Assembly (NCBI GenBank): GCA_017430325.1
Contig: JAFRNE010000032.1
Location: 1-64,000 of the forward strand
Origin: Eubacterium sp.
Lineage (GTDB): Bacteria; Bacillota; Clostridia; Lachnospirales; Lachnospiraceae
Direction: 5' to 3'
DNA length: 64,000 nt
Shown here: piece after piece, positions 28,680 to 37,123 of the stretch
Position numbering within the stretch: the first letter of the stretch is position 1
How the letters are laid out: each line of letters opens with the position of its first letter
Notes under the pieces: model-generated
What the model was told of the DNA's origin: nothing
Seen by the model: only the letters and a program-made list of their open reading frames with translations
Database searches by the model: none
Position numbers and translations under genes: made by a program

Positions 28680-28749
28680 ATTTTCTGCCTAACTTTTAAC
28701 GCTGTATCATATACAGCACATATTCTGTGTATAGTTTCCGCTATGACCT

Positions 28750-30597
28750 CTACGACAGATCGTCTTCCGTAATGGTCATAAGCATATCGCCGCTAAAGTC
28801 TCCAAATACTTTACCGATCGAATCTGCACCTGTCAGGTCGCCGCCCATCATGATACGGTTTGCCTGATTTGAAATAACTCTTTCGAAATAGTTTCTGACC
28901 GTTCTCGCATTACCGAAGTTATCGCCCTCAGCATTGCGAAGTCTTGCAAACTTATCGATAAGCTTGATCTCAAGTCCCTGCTCGAGATGATAATCCTGCT
29001 CCTGACAGTAACCCTTAAATATCTGGAGCAGCTCTTCATTCGAGTAATCCTCGAATGCTATATATTTACTGAAACGCGACCTGAGACCAGGGTTGGAATC
29101 AAGGAATTCATCCATCCTGTCTGTGTAGCCGGCAACTATAACGATAAGCTCGTCTCTGTGATCCTCCATGATCTTAAGAAGAGTATCGATAGCTTCCTGG
29201 CCGAAATCGCCTTCCTTATTCATTGCAAGTGTATAAGCCTCATCGATGAAGAGGATGCCTCCCATCGCCCTGCCTGCAACCTCCTGAACCTTCTCTGCTG
29301 TCTGGCCCATGTAGCCTGCAACAAGTCCGGCTCTGTCAGTCTCTATCATCTGTCCCTTCGACAGGATTCCGAGGCTCTTATAGATCTTTCCGAGGTATCT
29401 GGCGATAGTTGTCTTACCGGTACCCGGATTACCCGTAAATACAAGATGTCTTGATATATACGGACTCTTCAGGCCTCTCTTCTCACGCAGCTTCTGAACC
29501 AGGAGAAGGTTGACCATATCATGTATTTCCTTCTTAACCGCGCCGAGACCGATAAGGTCATCAACGTCGCGAAGTATCTCATTTATTTCCTTCAGATCAA
29601 GACCGCCTTCAGAGGACTGGCCGCCTGAGTTTACTGAACTATTTACAGGGCTTGGCATACCCATTGCTCCGGTCAGACCACCGCCGAAACCGCCATCTAT
29701 TTCGTTACTTTCATTGTAACGGCTCATGGCGCCACGGCTCATATTTTCAGCCACATAGAGCATATCATCTCTATCCTCGTCAGAATATTCTTCCGAGCTT
29801 TCACTATAACCCGGCCCGCCGACAGCAGGACCACCGCCGCTTGAAAAGCTTGAATTGCCATACATTCCCGGTCCATACATACCCGGTCCCGGCTGACTCG
29901 GAGCCCTGCGGCTCTCATCCTCTTTACGCTTCTCTATGTCGTCCTTGTCACTGACAAGCTTGTATTTTCCAACCTTGATAGCTCCCTGGGAAGGCTTGTA
30001 CTGGTTGAGTGCCCTTGCTTCCTCAGGCCTGATGTCGGTCGGAGGCGTATTTGCACTATTTATATACGCCGGACCGAAGGTGTCCTCAACACGTCCCTGA
30101 ATGATCTCATCAAAGAACTCAAGCTTGATTATATAGTTAAGAATATTATTTACAAAATAAGTATGGAGTCTCTGCTCGAAGCGGAGAGAATTGCCGTTGC
30201 AGTGAACGATCATCTCGCCAAACTGCTTATAGAGCTGGTATATCTCTCTGGAATCCTCAAGAGCCTGATTGATACCGCCGTGCAGCTTTCTCTCTGTGAT
30301 GGCGATACTTCTGATCGTCGGCGGGATCTTCTTCAGGAAGCTGTCCTGTGAGATGTAATCAAGGCCATAGCTCCTGGCAAGTATAGTATAATCCATCAGA
30401 ACATTCAGATTTGAATTGATGGTATCGAGCTCTGCAAGATCAACGTAGCCATCGCAGACAGCCAGAAGAAATGCCATATTCATGAGCTCATCACAAAGCG
30501 AGAAGAACATATCTCCCTCCGGATAACCCGGGATAAGCTTCTCGTATTTTTCGCATATTTCATTGGCCTTAATAAGGCGTTTTCTAAAACTTACCAT
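28750..30597 (-). CDS. CbxX/CfxQ (SpoVK-like) AAA+ ATPase
   Basis: About 615 residues. The C-terminal half is a CbxX/SpoVK-type AAA+ domain: FTGNPGTGKTTIARYLGKIY (Walker A), GILFIDEAYTLA (Walker B), NPGLRSRFSKYIAFEDYS (arginine finger region). The N-terminal 190 residues are helical and unfamiliar, joined by a Gly/Pro/Ser/Tyr-rich disordered linker (about 215-310, GPGMYGPGMYG). Members include SpoVK, Rubisco activase CbbX and the EccA of type VII secretion. The ATG at 30597 with AGGGGGC just upstream is preferred; another in-frame ATG is at 30615. It overlaps the end of trmN6 by 14 bases, so translation is probably coupled. Confidence 0.88.
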   Translation of the reverse strand: MVSFRKRLIKANEICEKYEKLIPGYPEGDMFFSLCDELMNMAFLLAVCDGYVDLAELDTINSNLNVLMDYTILARSYGLDYISQDSFLKKIPPTIRSIAITERKLHGGINQALEDSREIYQLYKQFGEMIVHCNGNSLRFEQRLHTYFVNNILNYIIKLEFFDEIIQGRVEDTFGPAYINSANTPPTDIRPEEARALNQYKPSQGAIKVGKYKLVSDKDDIEKRKEDESRRAPSQPGPGMYGPGMYGNSSFSSGGGPAVGGPGYSESSEEYSDEDRDDMLYVAENMSRGAMSRYNESNEIDGGFGGGLTGAMGMPSPVNSSVNSGGQSSEGGLDLKEINEILRDVDDLIGLGAVKKEIHDMVNLLLVQKLREKRGLKSPYISRHLVFTGNPGTGKTTIARYLGKIYKSLGILSKGQMIETDRAGLVAGYMGQTAEKVQEVAGRAMGGILFIDEAYTLAMNKEGDFGQEAIDTLLKIMEDHRDELIVIVAGYTDRMDEFLDSNPGLRSRFSKYIAFEDYSNEELLQIFKGYCQEQDYHLEQGLEIKLIDKFARLRNAEGDNFGNARTVRNYFERVISNQANRIMMGGDLTGADSIGKVFGDFSGDMLMTITEDDLS

Positions 30598-31366
30598 ATT
30601 GCCCCCTATATACATTCAAAAGATCCTCAGTGTAGCTTCCGTCAGCATTGTAAACATTCAGTGCCGGCAGAATCTTGAGGCCGCTCTTTCCACCCTTCAC
30701 TGCCTCAACCAGAAATACACTCGGTTCGCTTCCTTCTCTCGGCTGCACCAGCTGCAGACGTTTCGGTTCGAGGCTGTATTTCTTCATGATGGCGAAGGCC
30801 TCTGCCATTCTGAAGGGCTTATGCACCATCGAAAAATATCCTCCAACCTTCAGAAGAAACGAAGCCGCCCTGACTATATCCTCCAGCTTCACCATTATCT
30901 CGTGTCTTGCTATATTGATACTGTCCTTAGGATTCTGCAGTCCTCCGTTATCCACGATATACGGTGGATTCGAGGTCACGATCTCACAGCTTTCGCGTGG
31001 GATATCTACCGAGCCTTCCGTTTTATCTTTGGCAAAAATATCACATATGTCCCCTGTTACCACCTTAAGCCTGTCGGAAATACCATTCAGCTCCGCAGAC
31101 CTTGCGGCCATGTCGGCCATATGCTCCTGTATTTCTATCGCCGTAAAGGATGCCGCCTTTGATTTGGCAAGCATAAGGAGAGGTATTATCCCTGTTCCTG
31201 TTCCAAGGTCCATACCTCTGCCGCTCTTCTTTCCTGACGTGAAATTGGCAAGCAGTACCGCGTCCATTCCAAAGCAGAAATGCGCCGGATTCTGTATGAT
31301 CCTGAAGCCGTTACACTGCAGATCATCTATTCTCTCTCCGTCTTTTAACAGTTCATTCTCTGTCAT
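30584..31366 (-). CDS. trmN6: tRNA1(Val) (adenine37-N6)-methyltransferase, TrmN6/YabB family
   Basis: 260 residues. Class I SAM methyltransferase with N6-adenine signature: RIIQNPAHFCFGMDAVLLANF, the SAM loop MDLGTGTGIIPLLM, and the catalytic SNPPYI. The family usually modifies A37 of a tRNA; the exact substrate in Firmicutes YabB is less certain. GGGAG lies seven bases before the ATG. Position between ricT and rsmI equals Bacillus yabB, which supports the assignment. Confidence 0.9.
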   Translation of the reverse strand: MTENELLKDGERIDDLQCNGFRIIQNPAHFCFGMDAVLLANFTSGKKSGRGMDLGTGTGIIPLLMLAKSKAASFTAIEIQEHMADMAARSAELNGISDRLKVVTGDICDIFAKDKTEGSVDIPRESCEIVTSNPPYIVDNGGLQNPKDSINIARHEIMVKLEDIVRAASFLLKVGGYFSMVHKPFRMAEAFAIMKKYSLEPKRLQLVQPREGSEPSVFLVEAVKGGKSGLKILPALNVYNADGSYTEDLLNVYRGQYGKF

Positions 31367-31457
31367 TACCGCACTCCCAAAATATCGCTACTGCCTGCAT
31401 ATATCGCAGATAATCCTGCACATCGATCAGTCACCTACGACCGGTCCTGCCACAGGT

Positions 31458-32372
31458 TTATTCGTCGTTAAGCTTAGAGCCCATCTCTGCGCGCTCCAGT
31501 GCCTCAAGAGCCTTAAGCTCTCTGTCATCGATCTTCTTGTCGTCCTGCCTTCTCTTATGAGGCTTGTATTTAAGCTCGGAGATCTTGTATTCTACAAGCT
31601 CCTTGTTATCTTCATCATCTGTTACGATAAGCTTTACATACTGACGGAGTACATTTACAGATGCAACCTCGCCCTTGGTTCCGTCGTATGCAGTAACTGT
31701 ATCACCAACATTCGGAAGTCTGCTGTTCAGATACTCGTAGGTATCCTGCTCGTGCTTGAGGCAGCACATAAGTCTGCCGCAGACACCGCTTATCTTGGTC
31801 GGATTGAGGGAAAGATTCTGCTCCTTCGCCATCTTGATAGATACAGGAACAAACTCCGAAAGATGCTTGTTGCAGCAAAGCTCTCTTCCGCAGATTCCTA
31901 TACCTCCGCTTATCTTGGTCTCATCTCTTACACCGATCTGTCTCAGCTCAATTCTTGTTCTGAATACAGCTGCCAGATCCTTAACAAGCTCACGGAAATC
32001 GATTCTTCCGTCAGCTGTGAAATAAAACAGCACCTTGTTGTTATCAAAGGTGTATTCTGCATCGATCAGTTTCATCTTGAGATTGTGAGCTGCGATCTTC
32101 TCGTTGCAGAGTCTGATAGCCTCCTTTGACTTTTCTTTATTTGTCTCATAGCGACGTGTATCATCGTCCGTTGCCGGGCGGATGATAGTCTTAAGCTCGG
32201 TTGCAAGCTTCTCGTCATCTATAGTCCTCTTGCCAAGTACGCATTTGCCGTACTCAACGCCTCTCGCCGTTTCAACGATAACAGCCTGTCCGGTCTCTAT
32301 CTCATGCTGTCCCGGACTGAAAAAATATATTTTACCGTTTGGTCTGAAACGGACGCCTATAACTTCCTTCAT
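31458..32372 (-). CDS. ricT: PSP1-domain protein RicT (YaaT)
   Basis: 304 residues. The ATG at 32372 fits the family start (MKEVIGVRFRPNGKIYFFSPG) and has GGAG six bases upstream; in-frame ATGs at 32384 and further upstream overlap holB coding sequence and are less likely. The PSP1 core and conserved cysteines are visible (GIGICGRELCCNKHL, GVCGRLMCCLKHE). In Bacillus RicT/YaaT, with RicA and RicF, forms an Fe-S-bearing complex acting in Y-dependent mRNA processing, competence and sporulation. The gene sits directly after holB, as in other Firmicutes. Confidence 0.95.
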   Translation of the reverse strand: MKEVIGVRFRPNGKIYFFSPGQHEIETGQAVIVETARGVEYGKCVLGKRTIDDEKLATELKTIIRPATDDDTRRYETNKEKSKEAIRLCNEKIAAHNLKMKLIDAEYTFDNNKVLFYFTADGRIDFRELVKDLAAVFRTRIELRQIGVRDETKISGGIGICGRELCCNKHLSEFVPVSIKMAKEQNLSLNPTKISGVCGRLMCCLKHEQDTYEYLNSRLPNVGDTVTAYDGTKGEVASVNVLRQYVKLIVTDDEDNKELVEYKISELKYKPHKRRQDDKKIDDRELKALEALERAEMGSKLNDE

Positions 32373-32395
32373 CTTGTTCTCCATTCTATTTCGTA

Positions 32396-33385
32396 TTATA
32401 TCTCCTTCAAGGTCATGATAAGCAGTCTCATGATGTCCTCGAGCTTTGCATTTGCAGCAAGACGGACCTTCGCCTTGTCGATAGCTCTCGCCTTGTCCTC
32501 GAGCTCGTTGAAGGACAGATATTTTGCCTGATCCATAATGGTCTTGTACTGATCCTTGAACATGATCTTGTCGATCTTGCCCGTAACCTTCAGCATCAGA
32601 ATATCTCTGTACCATACCATCATAAGGTCGAGATACTCACTCATAGTGATCTTGTAATGCTTGTCGCAGTCCTCGATGACTGCTGCGATATTCTCTGCAT
32701 CCATCTTGTAAATATTTGTCTCAAGATTGATGACTGACTTAACAAGCCTGTCATAGTCTTCATTTGTTGCAAGCTTGATAGCCTTGCCGAGATTACCCTG
32801 CGCATATTCAACGCAGAAGTTTGCCTTCTTCTCATCAAGGCCGAAATTCTCAACCAGATAATCGAAGATATCTCTCTCCTTTACCGGCTTCGTAGACAAG
32901 GTGATACACCTTGAAATGATGGTCGGAAGCAGTCTGTCGAGAGTAGTGGTCAGAATAATAATTATAGCATATTCCGGCGGTTCTTCAATAGTCTTGAGCA
33001 GGGCATTCTGCGCCTGTGGATTCATCATCTCGCCGTCCTCGATGATGTAGATCTTGTATTTTCCACTGTACGGCTTGATATCGACTGTATTTACCACATT
33101 GTTTCTGATGTCATCCACCGAAACCAGCTGTGGCTTCTCATGCTCAACGAAAATAACATCCGGATGATTACCCGAATCAACCTGTTTGCACGACTTACAT
33201 ACGTTGCAGGCATCGATCTTGCCCTCCTCGCACTGGAGAGTCTTCGCAAAAGATACCGCAAGCATCTTTCTTCCGCTGTCAGCCTCGCCACAGATGATAT
33301 ATGCATGACTAACGCGGTTCATTTCTATACTTGCTTTAAAATGTCTTATTATATCTTCATGTCCTACAATATGCTGAAAATCCAT
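32396..33385 (-). CDS. holB: DNA polymerase III delta' subunit
   Basis: 329 residues from the ATG at 33385 (AGG eight bases upstream); a GTG three codons earlier is possible. The delta' subunit of the clamp loader helps place the beta clamp on DNA. Landmarks: FQHIVGHEDIIRHFKASIE, HAYIICGEADSGRKMLA (degenerate P-loop, normal for delta'), a zinc site CNVCKSCKQ, YIIEDGEMMNPQAQNALLKTIEEPP, and TIISRCITL. It lies between tmk and ricT, the conserved order. Confidence 0.95.
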   Translation of the reverse strand: MDFQHIVGHEDIIRHFKASIEMNRVSHAYIICGEADSGRKMLAVSFAKTLQCEEGKIDACNVCKSCKQVDSGNHPDVIFVEHEKPQLVSVDDIRNNVVNTVDIKPYSGKYKIYIIEDGEMMNPQAQNALLKTIEEPPEYAIIIILTTTLDRLLPTIISRCITLSTKPVKERDIFDYLVENFGLDEKKANFCVEYAQGNLGKAIKLATNEDYDRLVKSVINLETNIYKMDAENIAAVIEDCDKHYKITMSEYLDLMMVWYRDILMLKVTGKIDKIMFKDQYKTIMDQAKYLSFNELEDKARAIDKAKVRLAANAKLEDIMRLLIMTLKEI

Positions 33386-33409
33386 CTGCAGCACCTGCCT
33401 TTCTGTTCT

Positions 33410-34036
33410 TTATGACAATCCTATCAGTGCCTCGACCTCGCTGATGATATCAGCGTGAATACTCTCAACACTCTTTGTTGCGTCTATCCTTACGATACGC
33501 TCAGAATCACGTTCAGCCATCTCACGGTAGCCGGCCGCAACTCTTTCGTGGAAATCGAGGGCCTCTCTCTCCATCCTGTCGAGCTCTGCCTGCTTCTTCT
33601 TTCTTGAAATACCAACCTCTGCCGGAAGATCAAGAAGGAATGTCTTGTCAGGGAAACGTCCTCTGGTCGCGTATTTATTTATCTCATAAACTGTATCAAC
33701 ACCGAGTCCTCTTGCGATTCCCTGATATACCGCAGAGGAATCAACAAAGCGGTCGGAAATAACGCATTTGCCTTCCTCAAGCGCCGGAAGTATAACCTCC
33801 GAAACCAGCTGAGCCCTTGCAGATGCATAAAGCAGAAGCTCTGTCATATAGTCCATCTCTGTATAATCCTTGTTCAGGATCACCCCTCTGACAGCCTCAC
33901 TTATCCTTGTTCCGCCCGGCTCTCTTGTGATGATGCAATCGGTTCCTTTATCTTCAAAATATTTTTTAAGCAGTTCTATCTGTGTGGATTTTCCCGATCC
34001 GTCAGGTCCCTCCATCGATATAAATATTCCCTTCAC
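33410..34036 (-). CDS. tmk: Thymidylate kinase
   Basis: 208 residues, family length. Phosphorylates dTMP to dTDP. Shows the P-loop MEGPDGSGKSTQ, the DR-type motif TREPGGTRISEAVR, ISDRFVDSSAVYQG and the LID region RKKKQAELDRME. Starts with GTG at 34036, with GGAGG seven bases upstream. First of the tmk-holB-ricT group. Confidence 0.97.
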   Translation of the reverse strand: MKGIFISMEGPDGSGKSTQIELLKKYFEDKGTDCIITREPGGTRISEAVRGVILNKDYTEMDYMTELLLYASARAQLVSEVILPALEEGKCVISDRFVDSSAVYQGIARGLGVDTVYEINKYATRGRFPDKTFLLDLPAEVGISRKKKQAELDRMEREALDFHERVAAGYREMAERDSERIVRIDATKSVESIHADIISEVEALIGLS

Positions 34037-34109
34037 TGTATTTCCTCCATTATCCTATTTTGCGGCGTTCTTGTCCGGCAAAACAGTATTTATGATATTG
34101 CCCCAATAA

Positions 34110-34160
34110 TCCTGTTCTCGAGCGGTTCTCGAGCAGTTTATTCTTAACGATTCTCGAGCA
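34110..34160. repeat. Short direct repeats around the end of the GntR gene
   Basis: CTCGAGAA preceded by CTG or CCG occurs three times within about 50 bases (minus strand), once as the last codons of the regulator and twice after its stop. Probably a small local duplication. Confidence 0.6.
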
Positions 34161-34815
34161 GCGTGTTCTGTATAACGATCTGTTCCTGATCGTAAATATG
34201 CTTACGCATAACGCTCTGGGCCGCCTCCTTATCGCCGCGGAGTATCGCCCTTGTTATCTCATCGTGTTCGGTGATCAGCTTGTCATGGTAACTGAAAACC
34301 TTAACATATTCAAAACGGTATCTGTAAACCTTCTCACGAAGATTCATCGCCATCGAGATCAGCCTCTGATTCTCAGATGCCTCAAATATGACATCGTGGA
34401 ATTTCTCGTCCTTCTCAACTATCGCAGGAACAAGCTTTGAGTTGATGGCTTCCTTGAATTCAACGCCTGCGGTTATCAGCTTTTTCTTGCCTTCATCAGT
34501 GATCCTTTCACATGCAAGACTGACTGAAAGCTCCTCAAGCGCCATCCTGACCTCCAGCGCATCTCTCAGATCCTTAACCGTGATCCTTGCGACCTCAGCA
34601 CCCTTTCTAGGGATCATCACAACAAGACCTTCCAGCTCGAGCATTCTTATCGCCTCTCTGACCGGTGTTCTGCTGACGCCGAGATTTGCTGCGATCTTCT
34701 CCTCCATAAGGCGCTCGCCCGGCTGAAATTCACCCTTTATTATGGCATTTCTAAGGGTCTTAAATACAACCTCACGCAGAGGAAGGTATTCATTTGGATC
34801 CATTTCTAATTTCAT
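34144..34815 (-). CDS. GntR-family transcriptional regulator with FCD domain
   Basis: 223 residues. The N-terminal winged helix-turn-helix is of FadR/GntR type (LRNAIIKGEFQPGERLMEEKIAANLGVSRTPVREAIRMLELEGLV, residues 15-60). The C-terminal all-helical FCD ligand-binding domain (80-220) carries the family's metal-type His/Asp residues (DVIFEASENQRL, EHDEITRAILRGDKEAA, MRKHI). Such proteins bind palindromes and sense small organic acids or sugars. GGAG lies eight bases before the ATG. It is the second gene after ispE, whose promoter region holds the palindrome TGTATACAATATACA; the same palindrome lies before pfl. Autoregulation and control of pfl are inference. Confidence 0.92.
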   Translation of the reverse strand: MKLEMDPNEYLPLREVVFKTLRNAIIKGEFQPGERLMEEKIAANLGVSRTPVREAIRMLELEGLVVMIPRKGAEVARITVKDLRDALEVRMALEELSVSLACERITDEGKKKLITAGVEFKEAINSKLVPAIVEKDEKFHDVIFEASENQRLISMAMNLREKVYRYRFEYVKVFSYHDKLITEHDEITRAILRGDKEAAQSVMRKHIYDQEQIVIQNTLLENR

Positions 34816-34897
34816 CTATGTAACTCCTGATAATCGTTATTTATTCTGAGTTTTAAAGCCAATTGTAAATATGACCGACCAGTTTTGTTGATTCTGG

Positions 34898-35905
34898 CTA
34901 GTCGATATCTTTCGCCGGTACAGCTCCGACCACATAGATTTCAGCCGCTAAGCCACTCTCCTGCAGTGCAAGAAGCGCCTGCCATGCTTTTCCATGCATC
35001 TTGTTCTGTGTTTCACCAGCGGATTGTGATCTATTGTCACTCCGGTGATCAGCATCAGCCTGCACAGCATATGCATCTGCTGAAAATACTCCGAAAACCG
35101 TCGGGCCGCTGCCGCTCATAAGAGCAGCCTCTGCACCGTTATCTATCATTATCTGTTTGATCTCTTCAATCTGCGGATGCGCAGGTATCGAAGCCTGCTC
35201 AAGCACATTTCCGAGTCTGTCTGTGATGCCTTTCAGATCACTTTTTCGTACGGCATCAACCATTCCGTCGATGTCCGGATGATGCACTTCATTTTCCGGA
35301 ATGCTGTCAAATGCTCCATAGGCTTCCTTCGTGGAGATGCCAAACTCCGGCTTAGCTATAAGAAAAGTTGCTTCAGGAATATCAGGAAGCTTTGTCAGCA
35401 CCTCTCCTATTCCTTCGGAAAGTGCAGTTCCGCCCATGATACAATATGGCACATCAGCTCCAAGAGTCACTCCATATTCACGAAGCTCCTTCTCGCTGAG
35501 GCCCAGCCCGAAGAGTTCATTAATACCCTTCAGAGTTGCTGCGCAGTCACTGCTTCCACCGGCCATTCCGGCTGCTATCGGTATATTCTTTGTGAGGCTT
35601 ATCTTCACTCCGTCCGTAATACCATATTTATCCATAAGCAGTCTTGCGGCTTTATATATCAGATTGTCCTCGCCCAGCGAAAGTGTCGGATCGTTTGTGG
35701 CTGTAATGGTTATGGCCGGTTTCTTGTCCGAAGCTGCTCCGGATACATCTTTATCCGATGCCTCCGAAACCACCTTTTCAAAAGTCAGCACATCAAAAAC
35801 ATCCACAGACTGCATGACCATCCTCACCAGATGATATCCGTCCTCGCGTCTGCCGATTATATCAAGTCCAAGATTAACTTTTCCGTAAGCTTTTTTTGTT
35901 ATCAT
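34898..35905 (-). CDS. ispE: 4-diphosphocytidyl-2-C-methyl-D-erythritol kinase
   Basis: 335 residues from the ATG at 35905, which has AGGTGA four bases upstream and gives the family N-terminus (KKAYGKVNLGLDIIGRREDGYH). IspE phosphorylates CDP-ME in the non-mevalonate isoprenoid pathway. GHMP-kinase motifs are present: KNIPIAAGMAGGSSDCAATL and ALMSGSGPTVFGVF. The C-terminus carries an extra segment (about residues 272-305) of Ala/Asp/Ser/Gln-rich sequence before the final strand, longer than the usual 280-300 residues. It heads an ispE-gntR unit; a palindromic operator lies ten bases before its start. Confidence 0.93.
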   Translation of the reverse strand: MITKKAYGKVNLGLDIIGRREDGYHLVRMVMQSVDVFDVLTFEKVVSEASDKDVSGAASDKKPAITITATNDPTLSLGEDNLIYKAARLLMDKYGITDGVKISLTKNIPIAAGMAGGSSDCAATLKGINELFGLGLSEKELREYGVTLGADVPYCIMGGTALSEGIGEVLTKLPDIPEATFLIAKPEFGISTKEAYGAFDSIPENEVHHPDIDGMVDAVRKSDLKGITDRLGNVLEQASIPAHPQIEEIKQIMIDNGAEAALMSGSGPTVFGVFSADAYAVQADADHRSDNRSQSAGETQNKMHGKAWQALLALQESGLAAEIYVVGAVPAKDID

Positions 35906-35914
35906 TTTGTCACC

Positions 35915-35929
35915 TGTATACAATATACA
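35915..35929. promoter_or_regulatory. Palindromic operator before ispE-gntR
   Basis: TGTATACAATATACA has 6-bp inverted arms around CAA. It lies 10-24 bases before the ispE start, where a bound protein would block transcription or ribosome access. It matches the core of the pfl palindrome with one base difference. Confidence 0.65.
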
Positions 35930-36041
35930 TTTTATTTTTTATTTGCTCGTTTTGCAACGATTTTCTTATATTATATCACTGTAATATCATTATATTCTTT
36001 ATCATCCGATGAGTCGTACATTCTATTCCAACTCATAGCTG

Positions 36042-37049
36042 TTAATATGACTCCGGCACTCCATCATCGAAGTCTCCGTCGATGATATTATCTCTCCAGA
36101 TCAGCTCCTTGCCACCGACATTCTTATAGAGATCCGAATGTGGGCTGGTCTTCCTGAAAAGTCCGTTTGCCACAAGCAGGCTGCCGCTCTGATGCTCGAT
36201 AACAGTCACGTCGTCCATCAGATAGGTGTAATTATTGAAATAGCTGCAGCCGATAAGCCGCGCATTCTTCTTAACCTGATATCCGGTCATTCCGGTGTCT
36301 GCGTAGCAGTCCGTCAGAATTATGTCATAGGAATCAAGTACATAATTTACCGAATCGATAAGCATTTCCGGAAGCTCGCCTTCCGCGCGCGGTGGAATAG
36401 GACCACCCCAGACATGGCAGCGTGTCAGCCTGTTGGAACCGCCACCCAGCATCTCAAATCCGATAGTATAATCAACAACTATGCAATCTATAAAATGACT
36501 GTCACCGCCGTTGGAACTGATGCCCGCATTTCCGGCCATTCCCGGCAGAGTACATTTGAAATACAGATTCTGCGCAACCAGCTCATAGGTCCAGCTGCTG
36601 CCCTGCTCTTCGATACGAAGACCGTATTTTTTACCATTTCTGAAGGAGGTATCCCTCATGGTAAAATGCTTAAAGCTGTTCAGACACATGCAGCTTGCAA
36701 GGCCCGCGCCATCAATATAACCACCCGTAATAAAAAGGTTCCAGTCCTCCGCATCCGGATCGTCCGACGGAACTATGTGACCGTCCTTTTCGACTATATC
36801 CGGATATGACGCTTCCGCATCGTACCAAAGCACGTAAGGCATCTCCTTCACAGCCTTCAGCACTGCTGATTTATGCATCATAAGCGAGCAGCAGTTCTTT
36901 ATCACAAGCATTTCCGAGATCAGATAAATACCCCTCGGAATATACAGAACTCCTCTTTCACACTCTGCCACTGCACGCATTATCCTTGCGTCGTCACTAA
37001 CCTCTCCCTCTCTGCGTGGAAAATCCACCAGATTCTTATCATACATCAT
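36042..37049 (-). CDS. Pectate-lyase-like right-handed beta-helix protein
   Basis: 335 residues. It starts like the pectate lyase/GH28-like superfamily, where a disposition such as NLVDFPRREGEVSDDARIMRA precedes the first coil. Regular short beta-strand repeats with Asn/Gly/Asp turns follow (FITGGYIDGAG, FKHFTMRDTSFRNG, GDSHFIDCIVVDY, DIILTDCYADTG). No signal peptide is visible, so it is probably cytoplasmic or exported by another route. Catalytic residues cannot be assigned and the substrate is unknown. AGGAGG lies six bases before the ATG. It lies 74 bases after the decarboxylase stop, same strand. Confidence 0.75.
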   Translation of the reverse strand: MMYDKNLVDFPRREGEVSDDARIMRAVAECERGVLYIPRGIYLISEMLVIKNCCSLMMHKSAVLKAVKEMPYVLWYDAEASYPDIVEKDGHIVPSDDPDAEDWNLFITGGYIDGAGLASCMCLNSFKHFTMRDTSFRNGKKYGLRIEEQGSSWTYELVAQNLYFKCTLPGMAGNAGISSNGGDSHFIDCIVVDYTIGFEMLGGGSNRLTRCHVWGGPIPPRAEGELPEMLIDSVNYVLDSYDIILTDCYADTGMTGYQVKKNARLIGCSYFNNYTYLMDDVTVIEHQSGSLLVANGLFRKTSPHSDLYKNVGGKELIWRDNIIDGDFDDGVPESY

Positions 37050-37123
37050 AAAACACCTCCTGCATGATAGCTTTTATAGTTTTTACCTGTCATCCGATCA
37101 TAATGATCCGCATCGAAATACGA

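Noticed and set aside
28701..28717. GCTGTATCATATACAGC palindrome before rsmI
   Set aside because: It resembles the TGTATACARTATACA operator, but arm spacing differs by two bases, so it was not counted as a third site; probably a plain hairpin.
30675..32129. 484-codon open frame on the plus strand
   Set aside because: It lies antisense to trmN6 and ricT, which are clearly real; no ribosome site or domain is seen. Such antisense frames arise from codon bias.
32384..32615. Longer RicT start overlapping holB
   Set aside because: The extra N-terminal 80 residues are the holB coding region read in another frame; the ATG at 32372 has the ribosome site and family start.
35177..36085. 302-codon plus-strand open frame
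   Set aside because: Antisense to ispE with a composition typical of a shadow frame (Cys/His/Tyr-rich) and no recognisable domain.
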